The notes beneath the pieces were generated by a model, which worked only from the letters and a program-made list of their open reading frames with translations, did not search any database and was not told where the DNA came from. 64,000 nt of DNA from Bacteroides acidifaciens. GTDB taxonomy: Bacteria; Bacteroidota; Bacteroidia; Bacteroidales; Bacteroidaceae. The stretch spans positions 1,612,001-1,676,000 of the forward strand of contig NZ_CAEUHO010000001.1 of assembly GCF_903181435.1 (NCBI RefSeq), in the 5' to 3' direction. Below are positions 27,816 through 37,833 of this stretch, piece by piece (the stretch's first letter is position 1; every line of letters begins with the position of its first letter). The position numbers and the translations under genes are program-made.

Positions 27816-30455
27816 CTATTTTTCAGTTCCAAATTCAGTCTGCTGACGTTCTACTTCATCCAATACCCGTTGGCGTTCTTCTTCTGTCAACTTTATTTTT
27901 CCTTCGGATTTACTTTTTGACAAGTCTGTTTTTATGGTTGATGAAGCCATAGCCTGTTCTTCATAACAAAAAGGAAGCTCTGCCGGGATACTTTCAAATT
28001 CCAGTTCGGCAGCCGTCGGTGCCTGTGTACCTTCAAACTGGACATGGGCTTTCACTTTTATCTTTCCGGCTTTCCGTGTAGAACGAATCAATACGGGAGC
28101 CGAGCCGAATTCAACAGCGCTGGGATTGGCATTGATTGTGGCATCTCCGATAATCTCCCCTTCGCCCTCTACCGTAAATATGATATTTTCCTTTGCCAGA
28201 CGACGCACGTTTCCGCTATCATCGGTCACTTCGGCAACTACTACAATAAAATCGGAACCGTCTGCTACCAGATTTACTTTCTGAGTGTCTACATACATAC
28301 GCAGTTTGGTAGAACGGCGGGAAGGCATTTTCTTTTGTGTACATACCACTTTCCCGTTGATGATACCTTCGGCAACCATATTGACTTTCTGCCAATTCTT
28401 TTGGGTATAACTGTATCCGCGTGCTTCCCAGAAATCCCAGACATCGTTGAAAATGACAGGTGCATTAGGCATATGCCCCTTTGCGTGAACCACAGGTTGC
28501 GTCCATGTCTTTGTTCCGTCGTAGATGGAAAGGCGGACTGAGTCGCAATTACTGAATACAACTACGTCCTTATCAGAGAACTGTGACATTTCATGTGCGA
28601 TAAATACCATCGGACCACATTCAGCCAACGGATGCTCAAGGCTGGCAGGTGACTGGCTACGGAACATTTCATAAGCATATTTCTTCTGACGGAAAGCGTC
28701 ATAGATGCCGCCCCAATAAGGGTCGGGATGATAACCGCGCTGGTGGTCGAACGGATGCCATTGGGCGCCACCGATAAACAGTCCTGTGGTACGATACATT
28801 TCATCGTAGCTTTTTGCCAAAGATAGTGCCTGCACGAGTAGCGGACGTTCCCCCCAACTGCGGCTTGCACGGTTGTTGTTATTGTGAGCGTACCAGTCAT
28901 CCACATTTTCTCCGAATTCACGGGTGAAGATGCATTGTTCCGGTCTGTCTGCTTTTTCATCGTCTCCCGGCCAACCGTAAACTACGTCATAATGTTCTTT
29001 CACGCCTGCCGAATGTACATCGGCAGCAGCTACGGGACGTCCCGGATAAGGATATTCTTCTTTGGTTATTTCCAATGCCTTCAAGGCAAAATCGAGTGGA
29101 TAGCGGGTTTCATTCAGAATCGGCTCCCACATCAGTACAGACGGATGGTTACGGTCACGGCGAATCATCTCACGGGTATTCTGATGAACCAGTTCTCCAA
29201 ATTTGGGGTCTTTATTCCAATATTGCCATCCCGGAGTGGCTACAATGACAAACATTCCCAGTTCGTCACAGGCATCCATAAAGGAAGGGTCTTGCGGGTA
29301 GTGAGCCACACGAATAATAGTGCATCCTGCATCACGCAGACGCTTTGCGTCACGCCACTGCTGGGAGTTGGGCAAAGCATTGCCTACATAGGCAAAATCC
29401 TGGTGGCGGTTGGCACCTACCAGTTGTCCGAAAGGTTTTCCATTCAGCCAGAAACCGTCTTTTCCACGGAATTCGGCAAGACGGATACCAGCACGGGTAA
29501 TTCCACCGTCGATGGACTGATTGCCTTTCTTTATCCGTGATTGTACTCTATATAAATAAGGTGTATCCGGTGACCATAATTTCGGGTTCTTCACTTCTAT
29601 CTGTTGTTGGATAGACTTCTTTTCTCCGGGTTTCAGAGAGAGTTTGCCGGAAGTACGTTTGATTACTTTTCCGTCTGCATCGGTCAGGGTTGTTTCTACA
29701 GTTACAGATTCCTGACGTTGCGCATCATTTTGTAACTCTGTCTTTACGTAAACTTGCGCACTCTTTTCACTGATTTTATCGAAATGTACAAATACTCCAC
29801 CACCGGCAACGGTTTGCGAATCGAGAGCATCCGTAATGGCTACCGGAGATTTGGCAATCATCCATACATCGCGGTAGATACCGCCGTGATAAGCAAAATC
29901 CAGGGTGTATTGGCGTTTGCCGGGGGGATAAGATTTATCATCACTATTGTCCGTAAAGACAGCAAGCAGGCAAGAGTCTCCCGCCTGCACACCATTGGCG
30001 GTCAAGTCTAACGTAAATGGCAGATAGCCGCCAATATGCTCTTGGATACGTTTTCCGTTCAGATAGATAATCAGCTTGCCCATGGCTGCTTCAAAATGAA
30101 TCGACACCCGTTGTCCCTTGGTCTCGGCGGGAACTACAAAATGCTTGCGATACCATGCCGGACCTTGATAGTTACGGCATCCGCTAGCTTCGGCAGGCAT
30201 CAGTTCCACTGTATGAGGAGTAGAGACTATTTCCCAGGAACGGTCGTCAAAGTTCACAGCTTCCGCACCACGGATATCTCCTTTGAAGAATCGCCATCCC
30301 GGATTGAAATTATACACTTGTCGTCCGCTACCGGAAAGCTGGATAAATCCGGCGACCGATGTTTCGGGACGGTAAGTTTCTGTTGTTTGTCCTTTCCCTG
30401 TCAATGAGAACAATAACAGAAAAACTGATAAGATTAAAAACGGTCTTTTATTCAT
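27816..30455 (-). CDS. GH2 glycosidase, likely RG-II alpha-L-arabinopyranosidase
   Basis: An 879-residue secreted GH2 enzyme: signal peptide, sugar-binding domain (about 50-210), immunoglobulin-like domain, TIM barrel (about 330-620) and extra C-terminal beta domains (including YVDTQKVNLVADGSDFIVVV). The acid/base Glu is in MWEPILNETRY (Glu449) and the nucleophile in TREFGENVDD (Glu513). By position next to GH139 it corresponds to B. thetaiotaomicron BT0983, which I recall as an alpha-L-arabinopyranosidase on RG-II chain A/B. I start at ATG 30455; the longer frame begins at a GTG inside a dispersed repeat. It is the last gene of the GH106 operon. Confidence 0.83.
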   Translation of the reverse strand: MNKRPFLILSVFLLLFSLTGKGQTTETYRPETSVAGFIQLSGSGRQVYNFNPGWRFFKGDIRGAEAVNFDDRSWEIVSTPHTVELMPAEASGCRNYQGPAWYRKHFVVPAETKGQRVSIHFEAAMGKLIIYLNGKRIQEHIGGYLPFTLDLTANGVQAGDSCLLAVFTDNSDDKSYPPGKRQYTLDFAYHGGIYRDVWMIAKSPVAITDALDSQTVAGGGVFVHFDKISEKSAQVYVKTELQNDAQRQESVTVETTLTDADGKVIKRTSGKLSLKPGEKKSIQQQIEVKNPKLWSPDTPYLYRVQSRIKKGNQSIDGGITRAGIRLAEFRGKDGFWLNGKPFGQLVGANRHQDFAYVGNALPNSQQWRDAKRLRDAGCTIIRVAHYPQDPSFMDACDELGMFVIVATPGWQYWNKDPKFGELVHQNTREMIRRDRNHPSVLMWEPILNETRYPLDFALKALEITKEEYPYPGRPVAAADVHSAGVKEHYDVVYGWPGDDEKADRPEQCIFTREFGENVDDWYAHNNNNRASRSWGERPLLVQALSLAKSYDEMYRTTGLFIGGAQWHPFDHQRGYHPDPYWGGIYDAFRQKKYAYEMFRSQSPASLEHPLAECGPMVFIAHEMSQFSDKDVVVFSNCDSVRLSIYDGTKTWTQPVVHAKGHMPNAPVIFNDVWDFWEARGYSYTQKNWQKVNMVAEGIINGKVVCTQKKMPSRRSTKLRMYVDTQKVNLVADGSDFIVVVAEVTDDSGNVRRLAKENIIFTVEGEGEIIGDATINANPSAVEFGSAPVLIRSTRKAGKIKVKAHVQFEGTQAPTAAELEFESIPAELPFCYEEQAMASSTIKTDLSKSKSEGKIKLTEEERQRVLDEVERQQTEFGTEK

Positions 30456-30483
30456 AACTCTTTTATTTTTATAGCTTCTTTTT

Positions 30484-30557
30484 TTAGGCACGGATTACGC
30501 TGTTGCCATATGCAATCATAATTTTAGAACCGTGAAATCCGTGTAATCCATGCCTAA
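30484..30557. repeat. Inverted TTAGGCAyGGATTAC repeat element
   Basis: TTAGGCACGGATTAC (30484-30498) is matched by GTAATCCATGCCTAA (30543-30557), 14 of 15 paired, with a 44-base centre. It fills the gap between two genes of one operon. The same word recurs at 14835 and 34359, so this is a dispersed intergenic repeat. Confidence 0.75.
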
Positions 30558-30562
30558 TTATT

Positions 30563-32875
30563 TTATTCTTTTATCATTATAATAATGTCTTTCTTTCTAT
30601 TTTCCGGAAAGACTTTCAAATCCTTCACTTCTCCGTTTTTCAGAGTCGCTTCCACCGTAGTCTTGCCCGGAGCATGCAGTTTAAAATGTACATTCCACTC
30701 TTTCGGCCATGCGGGGAAAAGAAGAATTTGTTCGCTATTGGTCTGCAAGAGCATCTCTTGAAGCCCTATCATACCGCTACCACCCCAATTATGGTCAGGA
30801 GTCCAGTCATATCCCGGTCCCCAAAAAGCAGGAAAACGGTGCGGACCGTCGGAGAGCTTGGCAAGGGACAGCCTTTTCGCTTCTTCAGTCAGCCCCAGAC
30901 AGGCCGCCCAGATATTGTCTTGTTTCCATCCGGTATGCGAACGGAACTTGATTGCGTCCGGGTCATGGAAATATGTATTACGGGCGAGTTCCAAGTTTTC
31001 CTTGCCTACTCCGTAGATTCGCCACGGAAATACAGGATAAAGTTGCGGAGTTTCTATGTTGTTGATGCGCTCCCAACTTACGGCAGGAGAAATCGTCTGT
31101 TTCAATTCGAGGACGGATTCTGGGTTCAAAGAATCTTTTACTTCTATGTATCGCAATGGAATCGGGGGAATTGTTTTCAGCATTTCCTCTTTCTTTCCAT
31201 ATGTTTCGAGTACGGTCTGTAAGGCTGCTATGGTGCTGCTGGCATTATTGGTCATCTTATAAGTTTCGCAGGCGGAACCGGGGAAAAGAACCAGATGCCC
31301 GTCACCGTCCAGCGCTTTCCTGCCACGACGGGAAGCAAGCAAGCGATAGTGCTCGTCGAAGAATGTGAGCGAGCTTTCTATCAGAGGAAGATAAGGGGTG
31401 ATGTCGGCATCCGCATAGTTCTTTGTTTCCAGTATCATTTGGCAGAATTCGAGAACTGTATCCCATTCGTATTCCAGCCAGGCATTATATTCCAATCCTT
31501 TGTCGAACCACTCCGGACGCTTGAAACCATATTCCGCAGGATTAGGCAAACCGAAGTTCTCTATCTGTTCACTGAAGCAGGCTCCATTGTGCTGCCAGTA
31601 TATACGGCTGCGCAATTCTGCGTTTTTCAGCATCCGGTTATAAAAATAAAATTGGGCGCGCATCATGTCATAATCACCGCTTTTCAGCATCGGCCAATAT
31701 ACCAGTCGTTGGTTTTGTGCAGTCATTGTGCCACCACCCCATTTCCGGTAGTCGGGGGTAAACGATTGTTTTTCGTCTACATGGCAGGGGTCGAAGGTAA
31801 ATAATCCGCCGTTAAATTTCGTCGGTACGCTACCGTAGGCGTTGCATCCCAGCATGTAACGGAAAAGTGTATAGTTTCGGGTGATTTCCTGTGCCTCTCC
31901 TTCTGCTACGATAAAGCTACGTTGCCAAAAGGCGTTCCACCATAAACGGGTTTGTTTCTTATCCTGCGTGATGGTCTTTGCGGAATTTTTCCCTTTCAGG
32001 GCAATTCTTTGTAAAGCGGTTTGCAGACCTTGTTCCCATTGCGCTATGGTTTCTGTCTGGTCTGTGTGCAGTACAATGCAGAACTGCTCTTTGCGGGAAG
32101 TTTTGGAAGAGCGGAAATTCCAAGAACGGTAGTCCGTTCCGGCATATGTATCGTCCGTAGTACCTGTAAATTCCAGATTTTCACCGAAAAGAGTTCCGCC
32201 GAAAGTCAGGTTTTTCAGAGGATTCATCATTTGTGGCTTCACCTCGCCCATCCCTTGTTGGGCTACGACAACATCAAAAACGGTTAGTTCGGGGTTGCGA
32301 TGATAAAATATAAGTTGGTTTTTCCTGCCAGATGCATTGTCTTTCAAAGAAACGAAGTCCGCACTTGTTGCCGTACCTTTTGGGGGAGCCCATTTGTAAG
32401 AACATTGTTGTCCCTCTCCTTTTCGGATGGGACGTTTCTGATAACGCCAGTTCTCATAGGAAACTTCTGTCTGTACAGGCTGTGCGTTCGCTATCTCTAC
32501 ATGAATGATCGGATGAAAAACATCTACCCAGAATTGTATTTGCGCGCTACCGGCTTCGACCTCTACATAACCGTCTTTCAATTTCAGTTCCTGACGGAAA
32601 TCTGTAGCATTTTTGAATGGATTAGGTGACAGCCGAAGACGGAAACGCCCTTGTTTCAGTTGGCAGTTGTTTTCGTCGAATGTACCGCTACGGCTTACAT
32701 AAAACAGGACGTCACCATCTTCCACCCATATATTCATACCAATATCCCCACCGCCACAAGGCATGGATTCGGAAGAGTTACGGCTGGGAGTATTCCAAAC
32801 GACATTGGCATGTTGGCTCCAAAGTGCCGACACGCCAATAAATAATATTGTTATAATCAGATAAAATCTTTTCAT
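30563..32875 (-). CDS. GH139 family, likely alpha-2-O-methyl-L-fucosidase
   Basis: A 770-residue secreted enzyme with an N-terminal DUF5703-type beta domain (NVVWNTPSRNSSESMPCGGG, DIGMNIWVEDGDVLFYVSRS) and a C-terminal helical barrel (from about 300), the architecture of GH95-like inverting hydrolases. It corresponds by neighbourhood to BT0984, founder of GH139, which removes 2-O-methyl-L-fucose from RG-II. The segment GHLVLFPGSACETYKMTNN probably lies at the active site. The signal peptide ends near ALWSQ, so it is periplasmic. It starts 7 bases after the SASA esterase stop, which shows tight co-transcription. Confidence 0.82.
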   Translation of the reverse strand: MKRFYLIITILFIGVSALWSQHANVVWNTPSRNSSESMPCGGGDIGMNIWVEDGDVLFYVSRSGTFDENNCQLKQGRFRLRLSPNPFKNATDFRQELKLKDGYVEVEAGSAQIQFWVDVFHPIIHVEIANAQPVQTEVSYENWRYQKRPIRKGEGQQCSYKWAPPKGTATSADFVSLKDNASGRKNQLIFYHRNPELTVFDVVVAQQGMGEVKPQMMNPLKNLTFGGTLFGENLEFTGTTDDTYAGTDYRSWNFRSSKTSRKEQFCIVLHTDQTETIAQWEQGLQTALQRIALKGKNSAKTITQDKKQTRLWWNAFWQRSFIVAEGEAQEITRNYTLFRYMLGCNAYGSVPTKFNGGLFTFDPCHVDEKQSFTPDYRKWGGGTMTAQNQRLVYWPMLKSGDYDMMRAQFYFYNRMLKNAELRSRIYWQHNGACFSEQIENFGLPNPAEYGFKRPEWFDKGLEYNAWLEYEWDTVLEFCQMILETKNYADADITPYLPLIESSLTFFDEHYRLLASRRGRKALDGDGHLVLFPGSACETYKMTNNASSTIAALQTVLETYGKKEEMLKTIPPIPLRYIEVKDSLNPESVLELKQTISPAVSWERINNIETPQLYPVFPWRIYGVGKENLELARNTYFHDPDAIKFRSHTGWKQDNIWAACLGLTEEAKRLSLAKLSDGPHRFPAFWGPGYDWTPDHNWGGSGMIGLQEMLLQTNSEQILLFPAWPKEWNVHFKLHAPGKTTVEATLKNGEVKDLKVFPENRKKDIIIMIKE

Positions 32876-32882
32876 ATTCCAA

Positions 32883-34316
32883 TCACCAGTTATCCGAACG
32901 GAAAGACCCTAAAGGTAGTCCGTCGCAATATACATCTCCTTCCACATAGTTCTTAAATCCATACCGGACAGCTACCGGATGCGGGACTTTCTCACTTTTT
33001 ACGAGCATCTTGCTACGCTCAATCCAAGCTTTCGCAGGATAGAATATTTTGTCTTCACCTGCCACTTCAAAGTTCTTCGACTCGAAACAGTTCTTGCCGC
33101 TAATCCACATACCGGCACGTTCAAAGCTTACGACTACCGTGTCATTCTTTATTTCAATGCTTTTATAATAAGGACTTTCGCCATTCACTCCTTCCACTCC
33201 GTAAGTCTTGGTCAAAGCAAGAAGTGCCAGACGTTCTCCGGCAACCTGCTTCTTTGACGGATGGATTCCTTTCTCCATTCCGGCATCGAGCAATACCGCC
33301 ATGCCGCTATTCGCTACACGATGCTCAACTTTCGATTGTGCTTCCCGAAGGTAGGCGGAATTTGTGACTTCTTTGCCTTTTTCCGTGATGATTCCATAAT
33401 CGTATGGGGCTATCTGACAATAGTAAAAAGGAAAATCTCCTTGTTTCCATTCGGCACGCCAACCGTTAATCAATGTAGTAAACATATCCGCATACGTATG
33501 GGCACGATTCCAGTTGTCTTCACCCTGATACCATATCACTCCTTTCATCGTCATGCCGATAAGGGGATGCAACATTCCATTGTAAAGCACAGTCGGAGTA
33601 CGGTTCTTTGATTTTATATCCGCTTCCGATTGAGGGATTTTAGCGTCGGGGAAGGCTTTCAGCCAGTCAGCGGTCATCCAGGCTTCGCACGCTGAACCGC
33701 CCCATGCTGCTACTATCAATCCTACCGGAACATCTATTATTTCATTCACCAGTCTGCCGAAATAATAGGCTGTTGCGCTGAAATCTCGGACGTTGGTCGG
33801 GTTTGCCTCTTTCCATGAGCCGATAACGTCATTCTGTGGAGTGAACGTAGAAGTACGTTTCACCGTAAACAGACGGATTTGCGGATTCTTGCTGTGAAGA
33901 ATATCCATATTGGCATTTTCTACCGGCTGATTCTTGAATCCTTTCATCGGCATTTCCATATTACTTTGTCCGGAACAAAGCCAAAGTTCGCCTATCAGAA
34001 TATTATTCAATGTCTTTTTAGTTCCATCGTCAAATGTCACTGTATAGGGGCCGCCTGCTTCCGGAGTGGAGACAGCAAGTTTCCATGCACCGTTTTTATC
34101 CGATGCCACCACATATTGTTTGTTGTTCCAACCGGTAGTGACAGTCACTTTCTTGTTCGGAGTTGCCGTACCCCAAAGGTTGGCATTTGTCTGTTGCTGC
34201 ATCACCATTCCATCGGAAAAGATTGCAGGCAGTTTTACTTCTGCATGTGTTGACAGGCAGGCGGCAAGCAAAAAGCTTGCTAATATTGTTCCTGTTTTAA
34301 TAATTGAACTTTTCAT
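32883..34316 (-). CDS. SASA-type sialate/acetyl-xylan-like O-acetylesterase
   Basis: A 477-residue secreted esterase. After a signal peptide (cut near THAEV) and a beta domain, the SGNH-like hydrolase opens with LCSGQSNMEMPM, which holds the nucleophilic Ser. It continues with GLIVAAWGGSACEAWM, VIWYQGEDNWNRAHTY and MEKGIHPSKKQVAGERLA, which supplies the His. Annotated relatives act as sialate 9-O-acetylesterases, but in a pectin operon it more likely removes acetyl groups from RG-II sugars such as aceric acid or methyl-fucose in chain B. It is placed between GH106 and GH139. Confidence 0.84.
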   Translation of the reverse strand: MKSSIIKTGTILASFLLAACLSTHAEVKLPAIFSDGMVMQQQTNANLWGTATPNKKVTVTTGWNNKQYVVASDKNGAWKLAVSTPEAGGPYTVTFDDGTKKTLNNILIGELWLCSGQSNMEMPMKGFKNQPVENANMDILHSKNPQIRLFTVKRTSTFTPQNDVIGSWKEANPTNVRDFSATAYYFGRLVNEIIDVPVGLIVAAWGGSACEAWMTADWLKAFPDAKIPQSEADIKSKNRTPTVLYNGMLHPLIGMTMKGVIWYQGEDNWNRAHTYADMFTTLINGWRAEWKQGDFPFYYCQIAPYDYGIITEKGKEVTNSAYLREAQSKVEHRVANSGMAVLLDAGMEKGIHPSKKQVAGERLALLALTKTYGVEGVNGESPYYKSIEIKNDTVVVSFERAGMWISGKNCFESKNFEVAGEDKIFYPAKAWIERSKMLVKSEKVPHPVAVRYGFKNYVEGDVYCDGLPLGSFRSDNW

Positions 34317-34358
34317 TATAGTATATCTTTATCTTTTAAGTGATTTATTATGATGAGT

Positions 34359-34372
34359 TTAGGCACGGATTA
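34359..34372. repeat. Single TTAGGCACGGATTA repeat copy
   Basis: This 14-base copy of the dispersed word lies in the 62-base gap between the GH106 stop and the esterase start. No inverted partner is present nearby. Confidence 0.6.
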
Positions 34373-34378
34373 TGTGGA

Positions 34379-37300
34379 TTACTCTGTCACAGAAAAACTC
34401 AAAGGCCCGAGCAATCCTGCCGGAAGCAAAGTTTTCTCCGCCCTGCGGTATTTCGCGTTTGTCCAAATTCCATCAAATGGCGCTTTGCCTTCGTCAGCTC
34501 CTTTCAATGCATTCGCCCACGTATTCGTCACTTCTATCTCAAGCTCGTTTACTCCTTTTTTCAAAGCTGCCGTTATATCAGCCCGATAAGGAGCCGTCCA
34601 GATAGTACCACAATCTACGCCATTCAAACGAACTGTTGCCATATCGCATATCTTTCCCAAATTCAGATAAACTTGCTCGTCTTTCTTTAGTTTGTTTTTC
34701 CAGCGGAATGTTGTTTTATAAATGGCTGTTCCCGAATAATAACGAATCTGTTCATCCCCTTCTTTACTCCAGTCAAACAGTGTTTTCCGGGTTACCTCTT
34801 TTCCTGTATTAAGAAAGTTTATTTGGTATTCTTCCATGTCTAAAGGGATTTCCCGAATTTCTTTAGCAAGATTCTTTTTCTCTTTCCATTGTTTTTCTTT
34901 TTTTGAATTGTTCCCGCTATCTTTGTTAATTCCTTCCGTAGAAAAAACAACGAATACGGACTCATTGGGAGCTAATGTCAGAGTTACTTCCGTGCGGTTA
35001 TCTTTTAGCTCATAAAGAGGGTTGGTATCAATTTCGCCCGTCACGGGATTCCAACATTCCGGTTTACTTCCGTTGATACGCATACTCGCAGTAAATGTAC
35101 GTGTCTCTTCCCTTTGATTGGCTATAAAATAAATATCTCCCAAGTCACCACGACGATGTGTCCAGGCAATGTCTGCCGGTACAATCAAATCACGTTCCAG
35201 GCCATATGCTGAAAAATCGTCTTCCTTATAAGGTATGGCAGGAATTAATACGCCTGCTTCTTTCAACTCATTAATCTTCTGCTTCACTTCCGGCGAAAGC
35301 TCCACCGGGTCGGGATTCATCGGACGGGCGAGCGGAAGTACCAGAACTTTATAACTGGCTCCACCCGGCAATATCATTCTGCCATTTTCCGCTTTTGCCA
35401 ACCGTAATAGGGCATCTTTATTAAAACTATCATAAGCATATCCCCGAAGCGGATTCACCCATTTTTCGGGGTCAGCCATATTAGCAGAATGTGTTACGCC
35501 AACAGGACGCACACGTAGCGGCTGTCCTTCATTTGCCAACCGAATACGCTCACTTTCCCCCCGTTCTGCCCCAAATATACCCGGCAAAGAAGGAACCAAA
35601 CGTTCCGGCAATATAGAACGCCGGGGGATTTCTTCTCCTGTAAATACAGCGATGTCCGTCACCGGATGCCCGTATTGCAGCAATGCCTGGCAACGGGTAG
35701 CATAATCGGAGAATGCTTTTGCGCCTTTGTCCCACCAAGTCTGGTCGCGCTGGAAGAAAAGTCCGATGCCTTCCAAAGTCATTCCGGGTTTGCGGTCCAG
35801 CCACGGATTATGTACATATACATGGTAGAAAAGGCGATTAATACCCAGGGCATAATTACGGTCGAGCAATGTTTTCAGCATTCCGGGATGCTCGTCCCAC
35901 GTGCCGCGCACTTCTGTGAATCCTTCAGCCTGGATAATATTCTTTCCATATATATGTGCCCCGCTGATAGCGTCGAGCATATCATTGGGTTTATCATGCG
36001 TCGGGCTGTTCAACCAAAACTCTCCCATCGGCAGGTCTACTTTTTGATAATGTAGTAGTCCGTCATTGACCATAGTAGGCGCTACACATTCCGCAGAGAA
36101 TTGGCAGTCATATTCTGTGGCACAATCTGCCAATACTTTGTAGAAAACATCGACAACCAATTCGGATATAGTCGTACGTACATCACGCAGAATCTTTTCG
36201 CTGCGTTCCGCACTTTCCATCGGGATACCTGCTAGTAGTGGTAAATAAGGCATCAGGTCGTATCCGTGACGTTTCTTGAATTCAATAGCAAAATTTGTAC
36301 TCCAGTTCTGGCTGCCACATTCCCAACTATCAACATGCATATATTTCAGTACGCGACGTGCAACTTCCGGGTTTGTTTTCACAAATGCCTGTGCAAACCA
36401 ATTGTCGAATTGCTTGCGGACAGTAACCGGATTAAACTTGTCACATTCCAGTCCCTTTCCGCCTCCGGCTGTCGCATTGGTATGTCCGGTAGCGGTGTGC
36501 CCCATGCGCAATAGTTTCCATTTGCCTTTGGGCAGGACAGCGGTTAATGTTTTCTCTTTAAAGTCGCCTGTTGAATTATTGTTGAATTGATTGCTCAGGT
36601 TGATAACTTGTGAAAGGGTGTAGCAGTCCTTTTTCCCTACTTCTGTCTCTTTGGTAGCGGAAGCCACACGCCATACGAGTCCGGCTTTTCCTTCCCACTG
36701 GTTCAGGCGGGCTTCACGATGCAAGCGCAATTGCTTTATTTTCAGATTCGGTTTCCATTTGGCAGCATCCATATCTTCACTTCCGGGTTCACTTCCTTCC
36801 GGTGTCCAGTAAAAACGGAAATAACGGGCTGTTGTTACGGGAATAGCGTGAGTGGAATTTTCATCTGTATTCTGCCACCCTTGGCGGGCAGGAATTAATT
36901 GCTTCACAAAACGATAATTGATGCCATCGTCGCTCGCCATCACTTTCAACCGGTGTGCCTGATAGTTATTACCACTCAGAATAATTTCTATATTGCGACA
37001 TGTGAAAGGAGTTTCATATTCATACTGGATATAGCAAGGATATGAGGAACGAATCACTCCTGAAGCATCCATATTCACTGTCTTTTGTGAATCAATATGA
37101 TTTCCTGTAGCTGTATTGGCACAGGTAATTTTTGCCGGCATTTCATCCACCGCTCCATCTACGGGAAGAGCAAACAATGCTATATCTTCATAATAATTGT
37201 CATAAGCTTCCGGCTGCGGCAAGCGTAATGCCTTGAACTTACCACCGTCAACGATTGTATCACTCCAAACTACTTTCTGCATGGATTCTTTCGGACTAAT

Positions 37301-37699
37301 CCAAGGACCGCCTGCCAGGGCAAATCCGTCACAGATATGCATCCCAAGTTTTAACCCTAAACGGTCTGCCTCTTCCATGCTGAAACGCACCATATCCCAC
37401 CACTCCGGTGTCAACTGCTGTGCTTTCCCATTATATTGTGCCCCTTCTTCGACACTTCTGATAGGCATCAGATAAGTTCCGCCCAGTCCGGCATGTTTCA
37501 TAGCTTCCAAATCTGCTGTAATTCCTTCTTTAGACACGGCACCGTACATCCAATACCAAAATGTCCAAGGTTTCGCTTCATTTGACGGGTTTAGGAATTG
37601 CTCGCGAAGCGAATGTGTTTGTTGGGCACCGGAAGGACTTATAGCTATCCATGCCAATAGGGAAATTGCAAATATTTGTTGTTTTAGTCGGCTTTTCAT
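34379..37699 (-). CDS. GH106 alpha-L-rhamnosidase
   Basis: A 1106-residue secreted rhamnosidase. The GH106 catalytic module begins right after the signal peptide (PWTFWYWMYGAVSKEGITAD, GGTYLMPIRSVEEGAQYNGK), includes DSWECGSQNWSTNF and SAECVAPTMV, and runs to about residue 850. A C-terminal galactose-binding-like domain follows (YLNLGKICDMATVRLNGVDC, TNTWANALKGADEGKAPFDG). It corresponds to BT0986, which removes terminal rhamnose from RG-II chain B. It is the first gene of a four-gene operon with esterase, GH139 and GH2, and carries the HTCS-like motif 27 bases before its ATG. Confidence 0.9.
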   Translation of the reverse strand: MKSRLKQQIFAISLLAWIAISPSGAQQTHSLREQFLNPSNEAKPWTFWYWMYGAVSKEGITADLEAMKHAGLGGTYLMPIRSVEEGAQYNGKAQQLTPEWWDMVRFSMEEADRLGLKLGMHICDGFALAGGPWISPKESMQKVVWSDTIVDGGKFKALRLPQPEAYDNYYEDIALFALPVDGAVDEMPAKITCANTATGNHIDSQKTVNMDASGVIRSSYPCYIQYEYETPFTCRNIEIILSGNNYQAHRLKVMASDDGINYRFVKQLIPARQGWQNTDENSTHAIPVTTARYFRFYWTPEGSEPGSEDMDAAKWKPNLKIKQLRLHREARLNQWEGKAGLVWRVASATKETEVGKKDCYTLSQVINLSNQFNNNSTGDFKEKTLTAVLPKGKWKLLRMGHTATGHTNATAGGGKGLECDKFNPVTVRKQFDNWFAQAFVKTNPEVARRVLKYMHVDSWECGSQNWSTNFAIEFKKRHGYDLMPYLPLLAGIPMESAERSEKILRDVRTTISELVVDVFYKVLADCATEYDCQFSAECVAPTMVNDGLLHYQKVDLPMGEFWLNSPTHDKPNDMLDAISGAHIYGKNIIQAEGFTEVRGTWDEHPGMLKTLLDRNYALGINRLFYHVYVHNPWLDRKPGMTLEGIGLFFQRDQTWWDKGAKAFSDYATRCQALLQYGHPVTDIAVFTGEEIPRRSILPERLVPSLPGIFGAERGESERIRLANEGQPLRVRPVGVTHSANMADPEKWVNPLRGYAYDSFNKDALLRLAKAENGRMILPGGASYKVLVLPLARPMNPDPVELSPEVKQKINELKEAGVLIPAIPYKEDDFSAYGLERDLIVPADIAWTHRRGDLGDIYFIANQREETRTFTASMRINGSKPECWNPVTGEIDTNPLYELKDNRTEVTLTLAPNESVFVVFSTEGINKDSGNNSKKEKQWKEKKNLAKEIREIPLDMEEYQINFLNTGKEVTRKTLFDWSKEGDEQIRYYSGTAIYKTTFRWKNKLKKDEQVYLNLGKICDMATVRLNGVDCGTIWTAPYRADITAALKKGVNELEIEVTNTWANALKGADEGKAPFDGIWTNAKYRRAEKTLLPAGLLGPLSFSVTE

Positions 37700-37726
37700 T
37701 TCAATATCTATTTTTACTAAAGTAAA

Positions 37727-37752
37727 GACGAAAATCCGGCTGTTTTGTACTC
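37727..37752 (-). promoter_or_regulatory. HTCS operator-like motif upstream of GH106
   Basis: On the plus strand GACG, 12 bases, TTTTGTACTC. It lies 27 bases upstream of the ATG at 37699. Confidence 0.75.
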
Positions 37753-37833
37753 ATTATCCGTTATTCCTTTTTCAAACTTTCCTTTTTAATAATTCAAACA
37801 ATAGTATTGTTTTAGTAAATCATAAGGTAGTAT

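Noticed and set aside
30456..30491. GTG-started extension of the GH2 gene
   Set aside because: The extra 12 codons lie in the dispersed TTAGGCAC repeat and put a polar tail in front of the signal peptide.
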